Assembly: GCF_916618955.1 (NCBI RefSeq)
Contig: NZ_OU745390.1
Span: forward strand, 3,162,001-3,226,000
DNA: 64,000 bases
DNA from: Pseudomonas sp. Marseille-Q3773
GTDB lineage: Bacteria > Pseudomonadota > Gammaproteobacteria > Pseudomonadales > Pseudomonadaceae
Direction: 5' to 3'
Made by a program: the position numbers and the translations under genes. Shown in pieces: positions 9,407 to 18,814 of this stretch. Below the pieces are notes generated by a model. It searched no databases, was not told the origin of the DNA, and saw only the letters and a program-made list of their open reading frames with translations. The number at the start of each line of letters is the position of its first letter. Within the stretch, counting starts at the first letter, position 1.

Positions 9407-11014
9407 ATGCTACGAATCACCGAACTGAAGCTGCCCCTGGACCATCCCGACGAAGCCCTGCGTGAAGCCATCGTCCAGCGCCTGGGCATTCGCGACGAGC
9501 AACTGCTCAGCTTCAACCTGTTCAAGCGCAGCTACGATGCGCGCAAGAAGAACAGCGAGCTGCTGTTCATCTACACCATCGACCTGGAAGCCAGCAACGA
9601 AGCCGAACTGCTCCGCAAGTTCGCCGACGATCGCAACATTGGCCCGGCACCCGACGTGACCTACAAGTTCGTCGCCCAGGCCCCGGCTGACCTCCAGGAA
9701 CGCCCGATCGTGGTCGGTTTCGGCCCGTGCGGCATCTTCGCCGGGCTGCTGCTGGCACAGATGGGCTTCAAGCCGATCATTCTCGAACGCGGCAAGGAAG
9801 TGCGCCAGCGCACCAAGGACACCTGGGGCCTGTGGCGCAAGAGCGTGCTCAACCCGGAGTCCAACGTGCAGTTCGGCGAAGGCGGCGCCGGTACCTTCTC
9901 CGATGGCAAGCTGTACAGCCAGATCAAGGACCCGCAGCACCACGGCCGCAAAGTGCTGGAAGAGTTCGTCAAGGCCGGTGCGCCGGATGAGATCCTGTAC
10001 ATCAACAAGCCGCACATCGGTACCTTCCGCCTGACTGGCATGGTCGAGCAGATGCGCCAGGACATGATCGCCCTGGGCGCTGAAGTACGCTTCCAGCAGA
10101 AGGTCACCGACCTGCTGATCGACGACGGTCAACTGACCGGCGTGGTGCTCGAGAGCGGTGAGCAACTGCACTCACGCCACGTAGTACTGGCCCTCGGCCA
10201 CAGTGCCCGCGACACCTTCCGCATGCTGCACGCCAAGGGCGTGTACATGGAAGCCAAGCCGTTCTCGGTGGGCTTCCGTATCGAGCACCCGCAAACCCTG
10301 ATCGACAAGGCGCGCCTGGGCAAGTACGCCGGCCACCCGAAACTCGGTGCCGCCGATTACAAGCTGGTGTACCACGCCAGCAATGGCCGTTCGGTGTACA
10401 GCTTCTGCATGTGCCCAGGCGGTACCGTGGTCGCCGCCACCAGCGAGCCAGGCCGGGTGGTTACCAACGGCATGAGCCAGTACTCGCGTAACGAGCGCAA
10501 CGCCAACTCCGGCATTGTCGTCGGTATCGACCCCGAACGCGACTATCCTGGCGGCCCGCTGGCTGGCATCGAGCTGCAGGAGCGCCTGGAAGCCCATGCC
10601 TATGTGATGGGCGGCAGCAACTACCAGGCCCCGGCACAGCTGGTGGGTGACTTCGTCGCTGGCCGTCCATCGACTGCGCTGGGCAGTGTCGAGCCGTCCT
10701 ACAAGCCAGGCGTGACCCTGGGTGACCTGGCGCCGAGCCTGCCAGACTTCGCCATCGAGGCGATCCGCGAGGCATTGCCAGCGTTCGACCGGCAGATCAA
10801 GGGCTACAACCTGCACGATGCAGTGTTGACCGGGATCGAGACGCGTACCTCATCGCCATTGCGCATCACCCGCGGTGACGACTTCCAGAGCCTGAATCTC
10901 AAGGGGCTGTTCCCGGCGGGTGAAGGCGCCGGGTATGCGGGCGGGATTCTGTCGGCAGGTGTCGATGGTATTCGCATTGCCGAGGCGGTGGCGCGGGATA
11001 TGCTCGGCCTCTGA
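9407..11014 (+). CDS. FAD-dependent oxidoreductase (COG2509 type)
   Basis: A 535-residue flavoprotein of the uncharacterised COG2509 dehydrogenase family. An N-terminal domain of roughly 90 residues (MLRITELKLPLDHPDEALRE) precedes the FAD-binding Rossmann motif VVGFGPCGIFAGLLLAQMG and an acidic strand end (LERG). The motif GEGGAGTFSDGKLYSQI and the C-terminal LFPAGEGAGYAGGILSAGVD (second FAD contact) are hallmarks. The internal ATG at 9407 begins the conserved N-terminus; a slightly longer start is possible. Substrate is unknown. It appears monocistronic, closed by a large hairpin. Confidence 0.85.
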   Translation: MLRITELKLPLDHPDEALREAIVQRLGIRDEQLLSFNLFKRSYDARKKNSELLFIYTIDLEASNEAELLRKFADDRNIGPAPDVTYKFVAQAPADLQERPIVVGFGPCGIFAGLLLAQMGFKPIILERGKEVRQRTKDTWGLWRKSVLNPESNVQFGEGGAGTFSDGKLYSQIKDPQHHGRKVLEEFVKAGAPDEILYINKPHIGTFRLTGMVEQMRQDMIALGAEVRFQQKVTDLLIDDGQLTGVVLESGEQLHSRHVVLALGHSARDTFRMLHAKGVYMEAKPFSVGFRIEHPQTLIDKARLGKYAGHPKLGAADYKLVYHASNGRSVYSFCMCPGGTVVAATSEPGRVVTNGMSQYSRNERNANSGIVVGIDPERDYPGGPLAGIELQERLEAHAYVMGGSNYQAPAQLVGDFVAGRPSTALGSVEPSYKPGVTLGDLAPSLPDFAIEAIREALPAFDRQIKGYNLHDAVLTGIETRTSSPLRITRGDDFQSLNLKGLFPAGEGAGYAGGILSAGVDGIRIAEAVARDMLGL

Positions 11015-11022
11015 CTGTTCAT

Positions 11023-11073
11023 GGCCTGTGAGGGCCCGTTCGTGGGCCAAACCGCGAACAGGCCCTCACAGCC
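11023..11073. repeat. REP-like hairpin after the FAD oxidoreductase gene
   Basis: Imperfect inverted repeat with arms CTGTGAGGGCC and GGCCCTCACAG enclosing GTTCG / CGAAC. The arm sequence resembles common pseudomonad REP elements. It may also serve as a transcription end. Confidence 0.6.
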
Positions 11074-11268
11074 GCAAGAAAATCCGAGAAAACATCAGAC
11101 TTCCCCTACCCCATCTTTCCCATTCTGGATCTAGGCTTCCTCCAGCCAGCCCAGCCCAGCAACAACATATAACAAAAAAGAATATAGTTTTTGTTTTAAA
11201 GCATAACTTCACAGGCTAGGGTGTACGCCCGTTCCATCCGTAAACTGCCCATGGAGAGCCTATAGCCC

Positions 11269-12444
11269 GTGCGTAGCCTGTTAACCCGTTTCCTGCAGCT
11301 CGAGGCCGCCAGCGGCCTGCTGCTGATCGCTGCGGCCGTACTGGCCTTGATCATCAACAACTCGCCGCTGTCCTACCTGTACAGCGGCCTGCTCGACGTG
11401 CCCGTCGCCGTTCAGGTAGGGGCGTTGCAGATCGCCAAGCCGCTGTTGTTATGGATCAACGACGGCCTGATGGCGCTGTTCTTCCTGCTGATCGGCCTGG
11501 AAGTGAAGCGCGAAGTGGTCGACGGCCACCTGTCCAGGCCGTCCCAGGTGATCCTGCCTGCTACCGCCGCCGTGGGCGGCATGGTGGTACCGGCACTGAT
11601 CTACTGGTTCATCAACCGTGACAACCCGGCAGCGGTGGCCGGCTGGGCAATTCCCACCGCCACCGACATCGCCTTCGCCCTCGGTGTGCTGGCCCTGCTG
11701 GGCAAGCGCGTGCCGGTATCGCTGAAACTGTTCCTGATGACCTTGGCAATCATCGATGACCTGGGCGCGATCATCGTCATCGCGCTGTTCTACTCAGGCA
11801 CCCTGTCCAGCGTATCGCTGCTGCTGGCCGCGGCCTGCCTGGTGGTGTTGGTGGCGATGAACCGGCTTGGCGTGGTCAAGCTGGGGCCTTACATGATCGT
11901 GGGCCTGGTCCTGTGGGTCTGCGTGCTCAAGAGCGGCGTGCACGCCACGCTGGCTGGCGTTGCCCTGGCGCTGTGCATCCCGCTGCGCACCGGCCATGGC
12001 GAACGTTCGCCATCGCACGCCTTGGAACACGCCCTGCACCCGTGGGTCGCCTACGCCATCCTGCCGTTGTTCGCCTTCGCCAATGCTGGTGTGTCGCTGG
12101 CAGGCATGACCTTGGACAGCTTCGTTCACCCAGTGCCGCTGGGCATCGCCGTAGGGCTGCTGCTGGGCAAGACCGTGGGCGTCTTCGGCTTGACCTGGGT
12201 CGCCATCAAACTGCGCCTGGCCGCTCTGCCTGCTGGCGCCAGTTGGGGCCAGTTACTGGGCGTGGCGATCCTCTGTGGCATCGGCTTCACCATGAGCCTG
12301 TTCGTTGGCTCACTCGCCTTCGTGCCAGGCAGCAGCGAGTTCGCCGGGATGGACCGCATGGGTATTCTCACCGGCTCGTTCCTTGCCGCCGTATTCGGCT
12401 ACGCCGTAACCGCCATGGCCAGCCGCAAGCACAACGTTGGCTGA
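11269..12444 (+). CDS. nhaA: Na+/H+ antiporter NhaA
   Basis: A 391-residue inner-membrane antiporter exchanging internal Na+ or Li+ for external protons. It starts at GTG with GGAG about 12 nt upstream. Family hallmarks: [18 protein letters not shown] at the N-terminus, [20 protein letters not shown], the [17 protein letters not shown] segment and the [17 protein letters not shown] segment that carry the three essential Asp residues, and [15 protein letters not shown] near the end. About 12 membrane helices are apparent. The upstream 60 bp are strikingly AT-rich (11165-11215), likely promoter DNA. Confidence 0.95.
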   Translation: MRSLLTRFLQLEAASGLLLIAAAVLALIINNSPLSYLYSGLLDVPVAVQVGALQIAKPLLLWINDGLMALFFLLIGLEVKREVVDGHLSRPSQVILPATAAVGGMVVPALIYWFINRDNPAAVAGWAIPTATDIAFALGVLALLGKRVPVSLKLFLMTLAIIDDLGAIIVIALFYSGTLSSVSLLLAAACLVVLVAMNRLGVVKLGPYMIVGLVLWVCVLKSGVHATLAGVALALCIPLRTGHGERSPSHALEHALHPWVAYAILPLFAFANAGVSLAGMTLDSFVHPVPLGIAVGLLLGKTVGVFGLTWVAIKLRLAALPAGASWGQLLGVAILCGIGFTMSLFVGSLAFVPGSSEFAGMDRMGILTGSFLAAVFGYAVTAMASRKHNVG

Positions 12445-12459
12445 CCTGGCCACAGCATG

Positions 12460-12503
12460 AAAAAACCCCGACTGGCGCGCAGCCATGTCGGGGTTTTTCT
12501 TGT
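12460..12503. terminator. Bidirectional terminator between nhaA and the lipoprotein gene
   Basis: Stem AAAAACCCCGAC / GTCGGGGTTTTT with a 14-nt loop, lying between convergent genes. The A- and T-runs at the stem ends suit termination in both directions. Confidence 0.88.
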
Positions 12504-12513
12504 TGCGCTACGG

Positions 12514-12978
12514 TCAGTGCGAGACGCGGCTGGTACCGTCGACGGTCATGATGCGCACGCGGTCGCCAACGCGGAAGATTTCGTTCTCCTGCACGGCCTG
12601 GACATAGGCACGCATGCTGCCATCGTCCTCACGTACGGTGATTTCCACGCCCTGGGTGCGGGTCAGCCCTTCTTCCGCTGCGGAACCGGCCAGGCCACCG
12701 GCAACGGCACCGATCACGGCGGCGACGATGCTGCCACGGCCACCACCCACGGCACTGCCGGCCACGCCACCCACGATGGCGCCAGCACCACCGCCGATCG
12801 GAGTCTTGGTACCCTCGATCTTGACCGGGCGCAGGGATTCGATGGTGCCCATACGCACGGTCTGCACGCGGCGGGCCTCATCACGGGAGTAGCTGTCACC
12901 GGTCAGGCTAGAGGCACAGCCACCCAGCAACAACGACATGGTGGTGAAGGTCGCCACCAGCAAAGCGGATTTACGCAT
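12514..12978 (-). CDS. Glycine-zipper outer-membrane lipoprotein (SlyB/PcpY-like)
   Basis: A 154-residue lipoprotein. The signal MRKSALLVATFTTMSLLLGG is followed by Cys21. The central GGGAGAIVGGVAGSAVGGG and AAVIGAVAGGLAGSAAEEG segments form a glycine-zipper 2TM domain that embeds in the outer membrane; the C-terminal 45 residues form a small beta domain (GVEITVREDDGSMRAYVQ). GGAG 9 nt before the ATG at 12978 decides the start over one five codons upstream. SlyB-family proteins act in envelope integrity, often under PhoPQ control; no PhoP box was identified here. Confidence 0.85.
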   Translation of the reverse strand: MRKSALLVATFTTMSLLLGGCASSLTGDSYSRDEARRVQTVRMGTIESLRPVKIEGTKTPIGGGAGAIVGGVAGSAVGGGRGSIVAAVIGAVAGGLAGSAAEEGLTRTQGVEITVREDDGSMRAYVQAVQENEIFRVGDRVRIMTVDGTSRVSH

Positions 12979-13125
12979 GGGTAATGTCTCCATAGGTCAG
13001 ATGCGTATTAGACGCTGCACGTTGACGACTGTCACGGTACAAGCGCAATAAAATTGTTTTCATTCAGCCGAGGTACAGCCAGCGTGGCTGTGCCGATGCC
13101 TTTTCAAGTGAGACCAAGGATAGCC

Positions 13126-13359
13126 ATGGATTACTTAATCGTCGTGGTCACCACCGTTGCGGGGCTGTACTTCCACGGCTGGCTGTACGTCCGCACGCGC
13201 CGCTGGATGGACCGTGACCTGGCGTTGTCGCTGGCCGGGGCGGACCCTGGCAAGCGCGCGTACATGCTGCAAAGGCTTGAACAGGCACGGCTGGAGAAGG
13301 TGCGGCGCAAGCAGTTGCCGGGGTGGCTGGAGCGCGAGGCGGCGGAGTATCCGGGGTAG
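13126..13359 (+). CDS. Small membrane-anchored basic protein, unknown
   Basis: A 77-residue protein: one N-terminal membrane helix (MDYLIVVVTTVAGLYFHGWL) and a strongly basic amphipathic tail rich in Arg (VRTRRWMDRD, RLEQARLEKVRRKQLPGW). AAGGA lies 5 nt before the ATG at 13126. No family is recognised with certainty. The tail probably sits in the cytoplasm. A REP-like sequence follows it directly. Confidence 0.65.
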   Translation: MDYLIVVVTTVAGLYFHGWLYVRTRRWMDRDLALSLAGADPGKRAYMLQRLEQARLEKVRRKQLPGWLEREAAEYPG

Positions 13360-13371
13360 TCTGGGCGAATG

Positions 13372-13420
13372 TCGGGGCGGCTGCGCAGCCCATCGCGACA
13401 CACGGCCGCTCCTACAGTGA
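13372..13420. repeat. REP-like element (single copy)
   Basis: Contains GGCTGCGCAGCCCATCGCG and GGCCGCTCCTAC, the same core as the paired elements at 21537-21650 and related to the one at 31387. Confidence 0.75.
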
Positions 13421-13445
13421 ACTGAAGTCCACCCCAGATCGTGAA

Positions 13446-13464
13446 GGGGCCGCAAGGCGGCCCC
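13446..13464. terminator. Hairpin between the small membrane gene and pdxH
   Basis: Perfect 8-bp stem GGGGCCGC / GCGGCCCC with an AAG loop, just past the pdxH stop on the minus strand. An identical stem occurs at 61039-61057, also between convergent genes. No U-tract. Confidence 0.55.
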
Positions 13465-13470
13465 TGGATG

Positions 13471-14118
13471 TCAGGGCGCCAGGCGTTCCCGCTGCCATTG
13501 CCCATCAATCAGCCGGTAGTTCAGCCGGTCATGCAACCGGCTGGCCCGGCCCTGCCAGAACTCGACCCGCTCAGGTAGCAAGCGGTACCCGCCCCAGTGC
13601 TCCGGGCAATGCGGCTGGGTGTCGGAGAAGCGTGCCTCGGTAGCCTTGACCAGGCTTTCCAGTTCCTCACGACCGGCAATCACCCGGCTCTGCGGCGATG
13701 CCCACGCCCCCAGGCGGCTACCCAGAGGGCGTACCTGGTAGTAGGCGTCCGATTCCTCGGCCGTGACCTTCTCCACCCGCCCTTCGATGCGCACCTGACG
13801 CTCCAGCGCCGGCCAGAAGAAGGTCATGGCGGCGTAGGGGTTGGCCAATAATTGCTGGCCCTTGGCGCTATCGTAGTTGGTGAAGAAGGTGAAACCACGC
13901 TCATCGAGCCCTTTGAGCAGCAATACGCGACAATGGGGGCGGCCGTCTGCGTCGACGGTGGCCAAGGTCATGGCATTGGCTTCCACCGGGGCCTGCTCGG
14001 TTTTCACCGCATCGGCGAACCACTGGTGGAACAGGGCGAACGGCTCTCCCGGGGCCTGGGCTTCGGCCAGGCCATCACGGGTGTAGTCGCGGCGCATATC
14101 AGCCAGGGATTGAGTCAT
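13471..14118 (-). CDS. pdxH: Pyridoxamine 5'-phosphate oxidase
   Basis: A 215-residue FMN enzyme that oxidises pyridoxine or pyridoxamine 5'-phosphate to pyridoxal 5'-phosphate, in vitamin B6 synthesis and salvage. Seen: the N-terminal MADMRRDY-like region, the FMN/PLP-binding [53 protein letters not shown], and the invariant C-terminal RLHDRLNYR...RERLAP. Length matches the family. It lies 18 bp downstream of the OmpA-like lipoprotein gene in the same direction and may be cotranscribed. Confidence 0.95.
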   Translation of the reverse strand: MTQSLADMRRDYTRDGLAEAQAPGEPFALFHQWFADAVKTEQAPVEANAMTLATVDADGRPHCRVLLLKGLDERGFTFFTNYDSAKGQQLLANPYAAMTFFWPALERQVRIEGRVEKVTAEESDAYYQVRPLGSRLGAWASPQSRVIAGREELESLVKATEARFSDTQPHCPEHWGGYRLLPERVEFWQGRASRLHDRLNYRLIDGQWQRERLAP

Positions 14119-14136
14119 TGCTGCGTTCCTTGACGA

Positions 14137-15114
14137 TCAGTTGGTCTTCGCAGGGCTGTTGGCAGCTACTTTCTTGTCAGCGGTAGCTTTCTTGGCCGCA
14201 GGCTTGGCCGGCGCGGCTTTTTTCTTGGCGGTGGTCTTGGCTGGCGCCTTGGCCTTGGCTACAGGCTTCTTCGCCGCAGCCTTGGCCGCCGGCTTGCTGT
14301 CGGCAGCCTTGGCGGCTGGCGCCTTGCTATCCTGCACCGCCACCATCGAGGCTGGTGCCGGGGCCGGGGCCGCCTGCTGGTACTTGGCCAACAGGGCAAC
14401 CATGGTGTTCTGCGGAGTCAGCAGCATTTCCACGCGGCGGTTCAAGGCGCGGCCCTCGGCACTGTCGTTGGCGGCGCGCGGCATCACCGAACCCATGCCC
14501 TTGAGGTTCAGGCGGTCACGCTGCAGGCCGCTGAGGCGGAAGATCGCCGACACCGAAGCGGCGCGTTCCAGGCTGAGCTTCTGGTTGGCGGCAGCGACAC
14601 CGCTGCTGTCGGCATGGCCGAGCACCAGCACGGCGGTCTTGGCATCGCCTTCGACGGTCTTGGCCACGCGGGTAATCGGGCCCAGTGTCATCGGCAGCAG
14701 CATGTTCGGGCGGTCAGGGTTGTACGAGCCGTCCACCGGAATGGTCACGGCCAGCAGGTTGTCACGACGCTCGAGTTCCAGCTTGCTGCCCTTGATCGCT
14801 TCACGCAGCTTGGGCTCGTACTCGTCCAGCCAGGCCTGGGTCGCCTTCTCGTCGATCTTCGGTACCACCGGCCCCTTGGCCTGCTTCTGTTCAGCACCGA
14901 ATGGCCACCACCAACGGCTGGAACTTTCGGACTTGGCATCGGCCTTGGCGACGTTTTCAGTCACGGCTTGCTTCACTTCCTGCTCGGCAACCTTGTCCGA
15001 ACCGAAGGGCCACCAGCTCGAGCCGCTGTCCTTCGAGGCGTCCTGGGAGTGACTGGCGCAGCCGGTGACAGCGGTCAGGCACAGGGCGAGTGCTAAGGTT
15101 TTATGTGAAGACAT
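14137..15114 (-). CDS. OmpA-family lipoprotein with basic Lys/Ala/Pro tail
   Basis: A 325-residue outer-membrane lipoprotein. Signal MSSHKTLALALCLTAVTG precedes Cys19. Two WWPFG repeats (about residues 34-38 and 69-73) sit in a low-complexity N-terminal stretch. An OmpA/Pal peptidoglycan-binding domain follows (LGHADSSGVAAANQKLSLER, GMGSVMPRAANDSAEGRALN, RRVEMLL). The last 60 or so residues are almost only Ala, Lys and Pro (KPAAK, KKPVAK, KKAAPAK), like histone H1 or AlgP tails. Probably anchors outer membrane to peptidoglycan; the role of the tail is unknown. Next gene is pdxH. Confidence 0.85.
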   Translation of the reverse strand: MSSHKTLALALCLTAVTGCASHSQDASKDSGSSWWPFGSDKVAEQEVKQAVTENVAKADAKSESSSRWWWPFGAEQKQAKGPVVPKIDEKATQAWLDEYEPKLREAIKGSKLELERRDNLLAVTIPVDGSYNPDRPNMLLPMTLGPITRVAKTVEGDAKTAVLVLGHADSSGVAAANQKLSLERAASVSAIFRLSGLQRDRLNLKGMGSVMPRAANDSAEGRALNRRVEMLLTPQNTMVALLAKYQQAAPAPAPASMVAVQDSKAPAAKAADSKPAAKAAAKKPVAKAKAPAKTTAKKKAAPAKPAAKKATADKKVAANSPAKTN

Positions 15115-15213
15115 CAGCGATACACCATGAAATAGAAAGAAATTTTGCCTACACGCTTCAGGCATTGGCATTGAGGATAGTCAAAGGCATGCGGCAATAC
15201 CCGCACTACCCGA

Positions 15214-16359
15214 TCAAAGGCAACTTGCAAGTACACGCACCAGATGCTGGGCTCGCGGATCCATCAGCACGTAAGGCCCCAGGGTATTGACCACGAAGCC
15301 GAAGGCCACGTCGTACTCAGGGTCGGCGAAACCGACCGAGCCGCCGGCGCCAGGGTGGCCGAAGGCGCGCGCGCCGAGGCCAAAGGTGGCATTGGCCACC
15401 TCGGGCTGGTCAAGCATGCAGCCCAGGCCGAAACGGGTCTGGGTAAGCAAGGTGCGGTCCTGGCCGAGGCTGTGCTCGCGGGTCAGTTCATCGAGCAGCT
15501 CGGATTCGAGCAGGCTGCCATCCAGCAGCCCGGCATAGAAGCCCGCCAGGCTGCGCGCGTTGCCATGGCCATTGGCCGCCGGCTGTTGCATGCGCCGCCA
15601 CTCCGGCTTGTTGGTGCTGGTCAGGATCGCCGGCGGGTTGGTGAAGGCCCGTGTCGACAGCGCCTCGGGCTCACGCATGGTGACCTGCAGCAGGCGTTGC
15701 GCCGCTGCGTCCCCGGGGTTGCCCTTGCCACGGGCGATATGCGCCACGCGGTGGAACTCCTCGTCCGCCAGGCCGACATGGAAATCCAGCCCCAGCGGGC
15801 GCGCGGTACGGGCCACGATCGACTCACCAGGGCCACGGCCGTCGGCACGACGGATCAGCTCGCCGATCAGCCAGCCGTAGGTAATGGCGGCATAGCCGTG
15901 CTCGGTGCCAGGCGCCCACCAGGGCGTCTCGGCGGCCAGGGCATCAACCATGGTCTGCCAGTCGTACAAGGCTTCGGCCGGCAGCAACTCGCGGAGGGCC
16001 GGCAGGCCGGCGCGGTGGCTGAGCAGCTGGCGCAGGGTGATCGCCTGTTTGCCAGCCTGGGCGAACTCGGGCCAGTAGTTGGCCACCGGGGCATCCAGGG
16101 CCAGCTTGCCTTCGCCGACCAGCTGCAGGGCGGTTACCGCAGCGAAGGTCTTGGTGCAGGAGAACAGGTTGGCGATGGTGTCGCTGTGCCAGGCCTGCTG
16201 GCCATCCTTGTCAGCACTGCCGGCCCACAGGTCGACAACGGTTTCGCCACCGACCTGGATGCACAGCGCGGCGCCACGCTCCTGGGGATCATCGAACAGG
16301 GCAGCAAAGGCTTCGCGCACCGCTTCGAACTTCAGCTCATAGTGACCCTGAATCTGCAC
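15214..16359 (-). CDS. Serine hydrolase, beta-lactamase fold (family VIII esterase-like)
   Basis: A 381-residue serine beta-lactamase/esterase-fold protein (COG1680). The SxxK nucleophile motif is SCTK in LFSCTKTFAAVTAL, the YxN-like tyrosine lies in HGYAAITYGWLIGEL, and the HPGAGGSVGFADPE segment supplies the third motif. No signal peptide, so probably cytoplasmic. The GTG at 16359 has GGAG 8 nt upstream, better placed than for the ATG at 16401, which is the alternative. Substrate is probably a carboxylic ester; beta-lactamase activity is unlikely for this group. Confidence 0.85.
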   Translation of the reverse strand: MQIQGHYELKFEAVREAFAALFDDPQERGAALCIQVGGETVVDLWAGSADKDGQQAWHSDTIANLFSCTKTFAAVTALQLVGEGKLALDAPVANYWPEFAQAGKQAITLRQLLSHRAGLPALRELLPAEALYDWQTMVDALAAETPWWAPGTEHGYAAITYGWLIGELIRRADGRGPGESIVARTARPLGLDFHVGLADEEFHRVAHIARGKGNPGDAAAQRLLQVTMREPEALSTRAFTNPPAILTSTNKPEWRRMQQPAANGHGNARSLAGFYAGLLDGSLLESELLDELTREHSLGQDRTLLTQTRFGLGCMLDQPEVANATFGLGARAFGHPGAGGSVGFADPEYDVAFGFVVNTLGPYVLMDPRAQHLVRVLASCL

Positions 16360-16500
16360 CCGCTGTTCTCCGTACGACCATTTCCGAAAAATGGTGTGCA
16401 TTGTTTCAGTAGTTTGGCGTTTTGCAAACTGGCTTGGGCTGGGTGGTCGCGACGAATGGTGCAACCAGGCGCACCACGCGCCTGCACAGGCCTGGCTGAA

Positions 16501-18735
16501 CTATGGGGCAGGCTTCTCCAGCTCGGCGCGCAGCTGGCCCATGGCCTGCAGGTTGCTCTTGCGCACGGCCTCGACGAATCCCGGATACGGCATATCGGTG
16601 ATTGCCACCAGCCCGAGGTGGCCGTTTTCACCATCGAGCAGCCGCCCGCTGGCCGGTTGATCGAGGTACTGGAACCAGTGCGCGCCGACAATCATTGGCT
16701 GCGCCAGAGCCGCCTTGAGGAAATTGCCGTAGGCCGGGCCACGGTCTTCTTCGCGCGCCAGCTCCAGCGGCCCCGGCCAGAATGGGCCGCGATCACGCGA
16801 GCCGAACTGGAATTCCGACACCAGCACCGGCTTGTCCAGTTCGGCCAGGCTGGCGAAGTCGTAGCCATCCTGCGGCTTGAGGGTATAGAAGTTGAAGCTG
16901 AGCACATCGCAGAATTCGGCACAGGCCTTGACCGCCTCGGGCGTGCTGACGGCATAACGCCCCCCCAAAAGCAGGTGATTCGGCGCATGCCACTTCAGCG
17001 AGTCGGCAATGGTCTTGAAGTAGGTATCGGCAAACACCTGCTGGAAATATTGGTAGTCGCGCTCGATCTCCGGGTGCTCGGGGTTCGGCAGCGGCGCTTC
17101 GAAGCCTGGATCCTCCATCAGTTCCCAGGCAGCCAGTTCGATACCCCAGGCCTTGGAAAGCCCTTCCTGGTTGCGGTACTTGTCGCGCAGTTGCTTGAGG
17201 AAAGCGCGCTTGGCCGGCACATCGGTGGTCAGGCGCAACGTGCCATAAGCCAGCCCGTAACGGGCCTTGGGGTCACCGCCAGGGGCGGCCCAGGCCAGTT
17301 CATTGTCGGCGAAATAGCCGATCAGCCAGGGGTCGTCACGGTGATCGCGGGCGGCGATGGCCACGGCACGCTCGGTGGCCATGGCAAAACGTGGGTCGAA
17401 CGGGTCGGGCATGCGTCCCCACCAGTCCATGCCGGTGCTGATGCTGGCGTAATCGCCCACGATCGACAGTGGCAAGGTGTACGGCATGCGCCTGGCCTGG
17501 CCCAGGGCCGGCTCGCTCCAGTTGCCGAGCGTGTTGAAACCCCAGGCTTGCAGGCGGTCGAGGGCATGCCCCTGCCAACGGGCGGCATCCAGCACCAGCG
17601 GTGGGCAACTGGCCGGCTGCCCGTCCGCTGCGGGCAGGCAGGGTTTGCCATAGGTGCGTTGCAGGTTGGCGGCATAGAAGTCGAACCAGCGCCCCTGCTT
17701 GAAGTTGCGCCCTTGCGACGAGGCATTGCCGTCGTCGTTGTTGCCTTCGCCATAGAAGGCGGCCAGTGCATCACCTGTACCCGGCAACGCCTTGAACATG
17801 CCTTCACGCCCGCTGATGTAGGTGCGCCCGCCATCTGCGGCGACGGCATTCACCCCCAACGAGTAGAACGGGTGCCCGTCCGGTGTTACCAGGTACCAGC
17901 GGCCGTTGCGCTTTTCGGTGCGGAAGAAGCCTTTGGCCTCGAACGTCGGCCCGGCCAGCAAGCCACCGTAGGTATCCAGTTGCTGCTTGCCACGTTCTGC
18001 CAGCCAGTCCTTGAGCTGTTGCTGCTCGCGCGCATCAGCCGCCTTGAGCTGTTCGTCATTGACAACCTTTTCCGGCCAGTGGCCACGAGTGGACTGGCCA
18101 TAGGCGTCGATCAACTCATGATAGGCCGCCTGGTAAGCCTGGTCGTCATCCTGGATACCCACCCGCTCGATCAGCAAGCTCTGCGCCACCTTGGGGCTGG
18201 GGATGCTCAAGCTGACCGAGGCCACTTGCCTGAGGTCTACCGCACCGGCGCTGCTGGCCAGAAACAGGCGCTGGCCATCATGGTTCCAGGGCATCGGTGG
18301 GCCGGCGCGCATGCCCTGGCTGAGCGGCGAGCTGGCCGTCAACGGTACCATCACGGTCTGGGCCGGGCCGGCCGGCAAGTCGATGCGGCTGGTCAAGGTG
18401 CGGCCATCACTGCCCTGCACCGTGACATCCACGGTCAGCGCCCAATCCATTGCGCTTTGCAGGCGCAAGGTCAGGAACTGCCCAGCGGACCAGTCCCACA
18501 CTCCGTTTTGCGGGCTCAGGCGCAGCGTCGGCCGCTGGGCCGGGTTGAACACCACCCGCCGCAACACCTCGCCTTCAGCCGTCTGCTCCGCATTGTACTG
18601 AGGCAGGCCGGCATCCTCGGTCAGCACATTGACCACCGAGGCCGGGCGCACGAAGCTGAAGAGCGTCTGCTGCCCCGCCAGCAAGGGTGAGCTGAACAAC
18701 AGGGCGAGAACGGCGGGCAGGGTGCGGCGGACCAT
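16501..18735 (-). CDS. Secreted GH-A clan glycoside hydrolase (beta-agarase/GH50-like)
   Basis: A 744-residue exported protein. Signal MVRRTLPAVLALLFSSPLLA, then a beta-sandwich N-terminal part of about 250 residues, then a TIM-barrel hydrolase. GYFADNELAWAAP (acid/base Glu after Asn, the clan GH-A mark) and VLVSEFQFGSRDRG (nucleophile Glu) are visible. This layout resembles proteins annotated as beta-agarase (GH50) in pseudomonads, which probably act on another galactan or an exopolysaccharide. Start chosen at the ATG that begins the signal peptide. It follows dinG by about 80 bp in the same direction. Confidence 0.78.
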   Translation of the reverse strand: MVRRTLPAVLALLFSSPLLAGQQTLFSFVRPASVVNVLTEDAGLPQYNAEQTAEGEVLRRVVFNPAQRPTLRLSPQNGVWDWSAGQFLTLRLQSAMDWALTVDVTVQGSDGRTLTSRIDLPAGPAQTVMVPLTASSPLSQGMRAGPPMPWNHDGQRLFLASSAGAVDLRQVASVSLSIPSPKVAQSLLIERVGIQDDDQAYQAAYHELIDAYGQSTRGHWPEKVVNDEQLKAADAREQQQLKDWLAERGKQQLDTYGGLLAGPTFEAKGFFRTEKRNGRWYLVTPDGHPFYSLGVNAVAADGGRTYISGREGMFKALPGTGDALAAFYGEGNNDDGNASSQGRNFKQGRWFDFYAANLQRTYGKPCLPAADGQPASCPPLVLDAARWQGHALDRLQAWGFNTLGNWSEPALGQARRMPYTLPLSIVGDYASISTGMDWWGRMPDPFDPRFAMATERAVAIAARDHRDDPWLIGYFADNELAWAAPGGDPKARYGLAYGTLRLTTDVPAKRAFLKQLRDKYRNQEGLSKAWGIELAAWELMEDPGFEAPLPNPEHPEIERDYQYFQQVFADTYFKTIADSLKWHAPNHLLLGGRYAVSTPEAVKACAEFCDVLSFNFYTLKPQDGYDFASLAELDKPVLVSEFQFGSRDRGPFWPGPLELAREEDRGPAYGNFLKAALAQPMIVGAHWFQYLDQPASGRLLDGENGHLGLVAITDMPYPGFVEAVRKSNLQAMGQLRAELEKPAP

Positions 18736-18814
18736 AAGGCTTGGGCTCTCCTTCAGGGCCCTCATGGCCCACGACAGAGGAATGGACAACGCGCCGGAGC
18801 AACTGCTCCGGCAG

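Noticed and set aside
15244..18690. Very long plus-strand open frame (over 1100 codons) across the esterase and glycoside hydrolase genes
   Set aside because: Antisense shadow of two well-supported minus-strand genes in GC-rich DNA; composition is Arg/Gln/His/Ala-rich, with no domain, RBS or family match.
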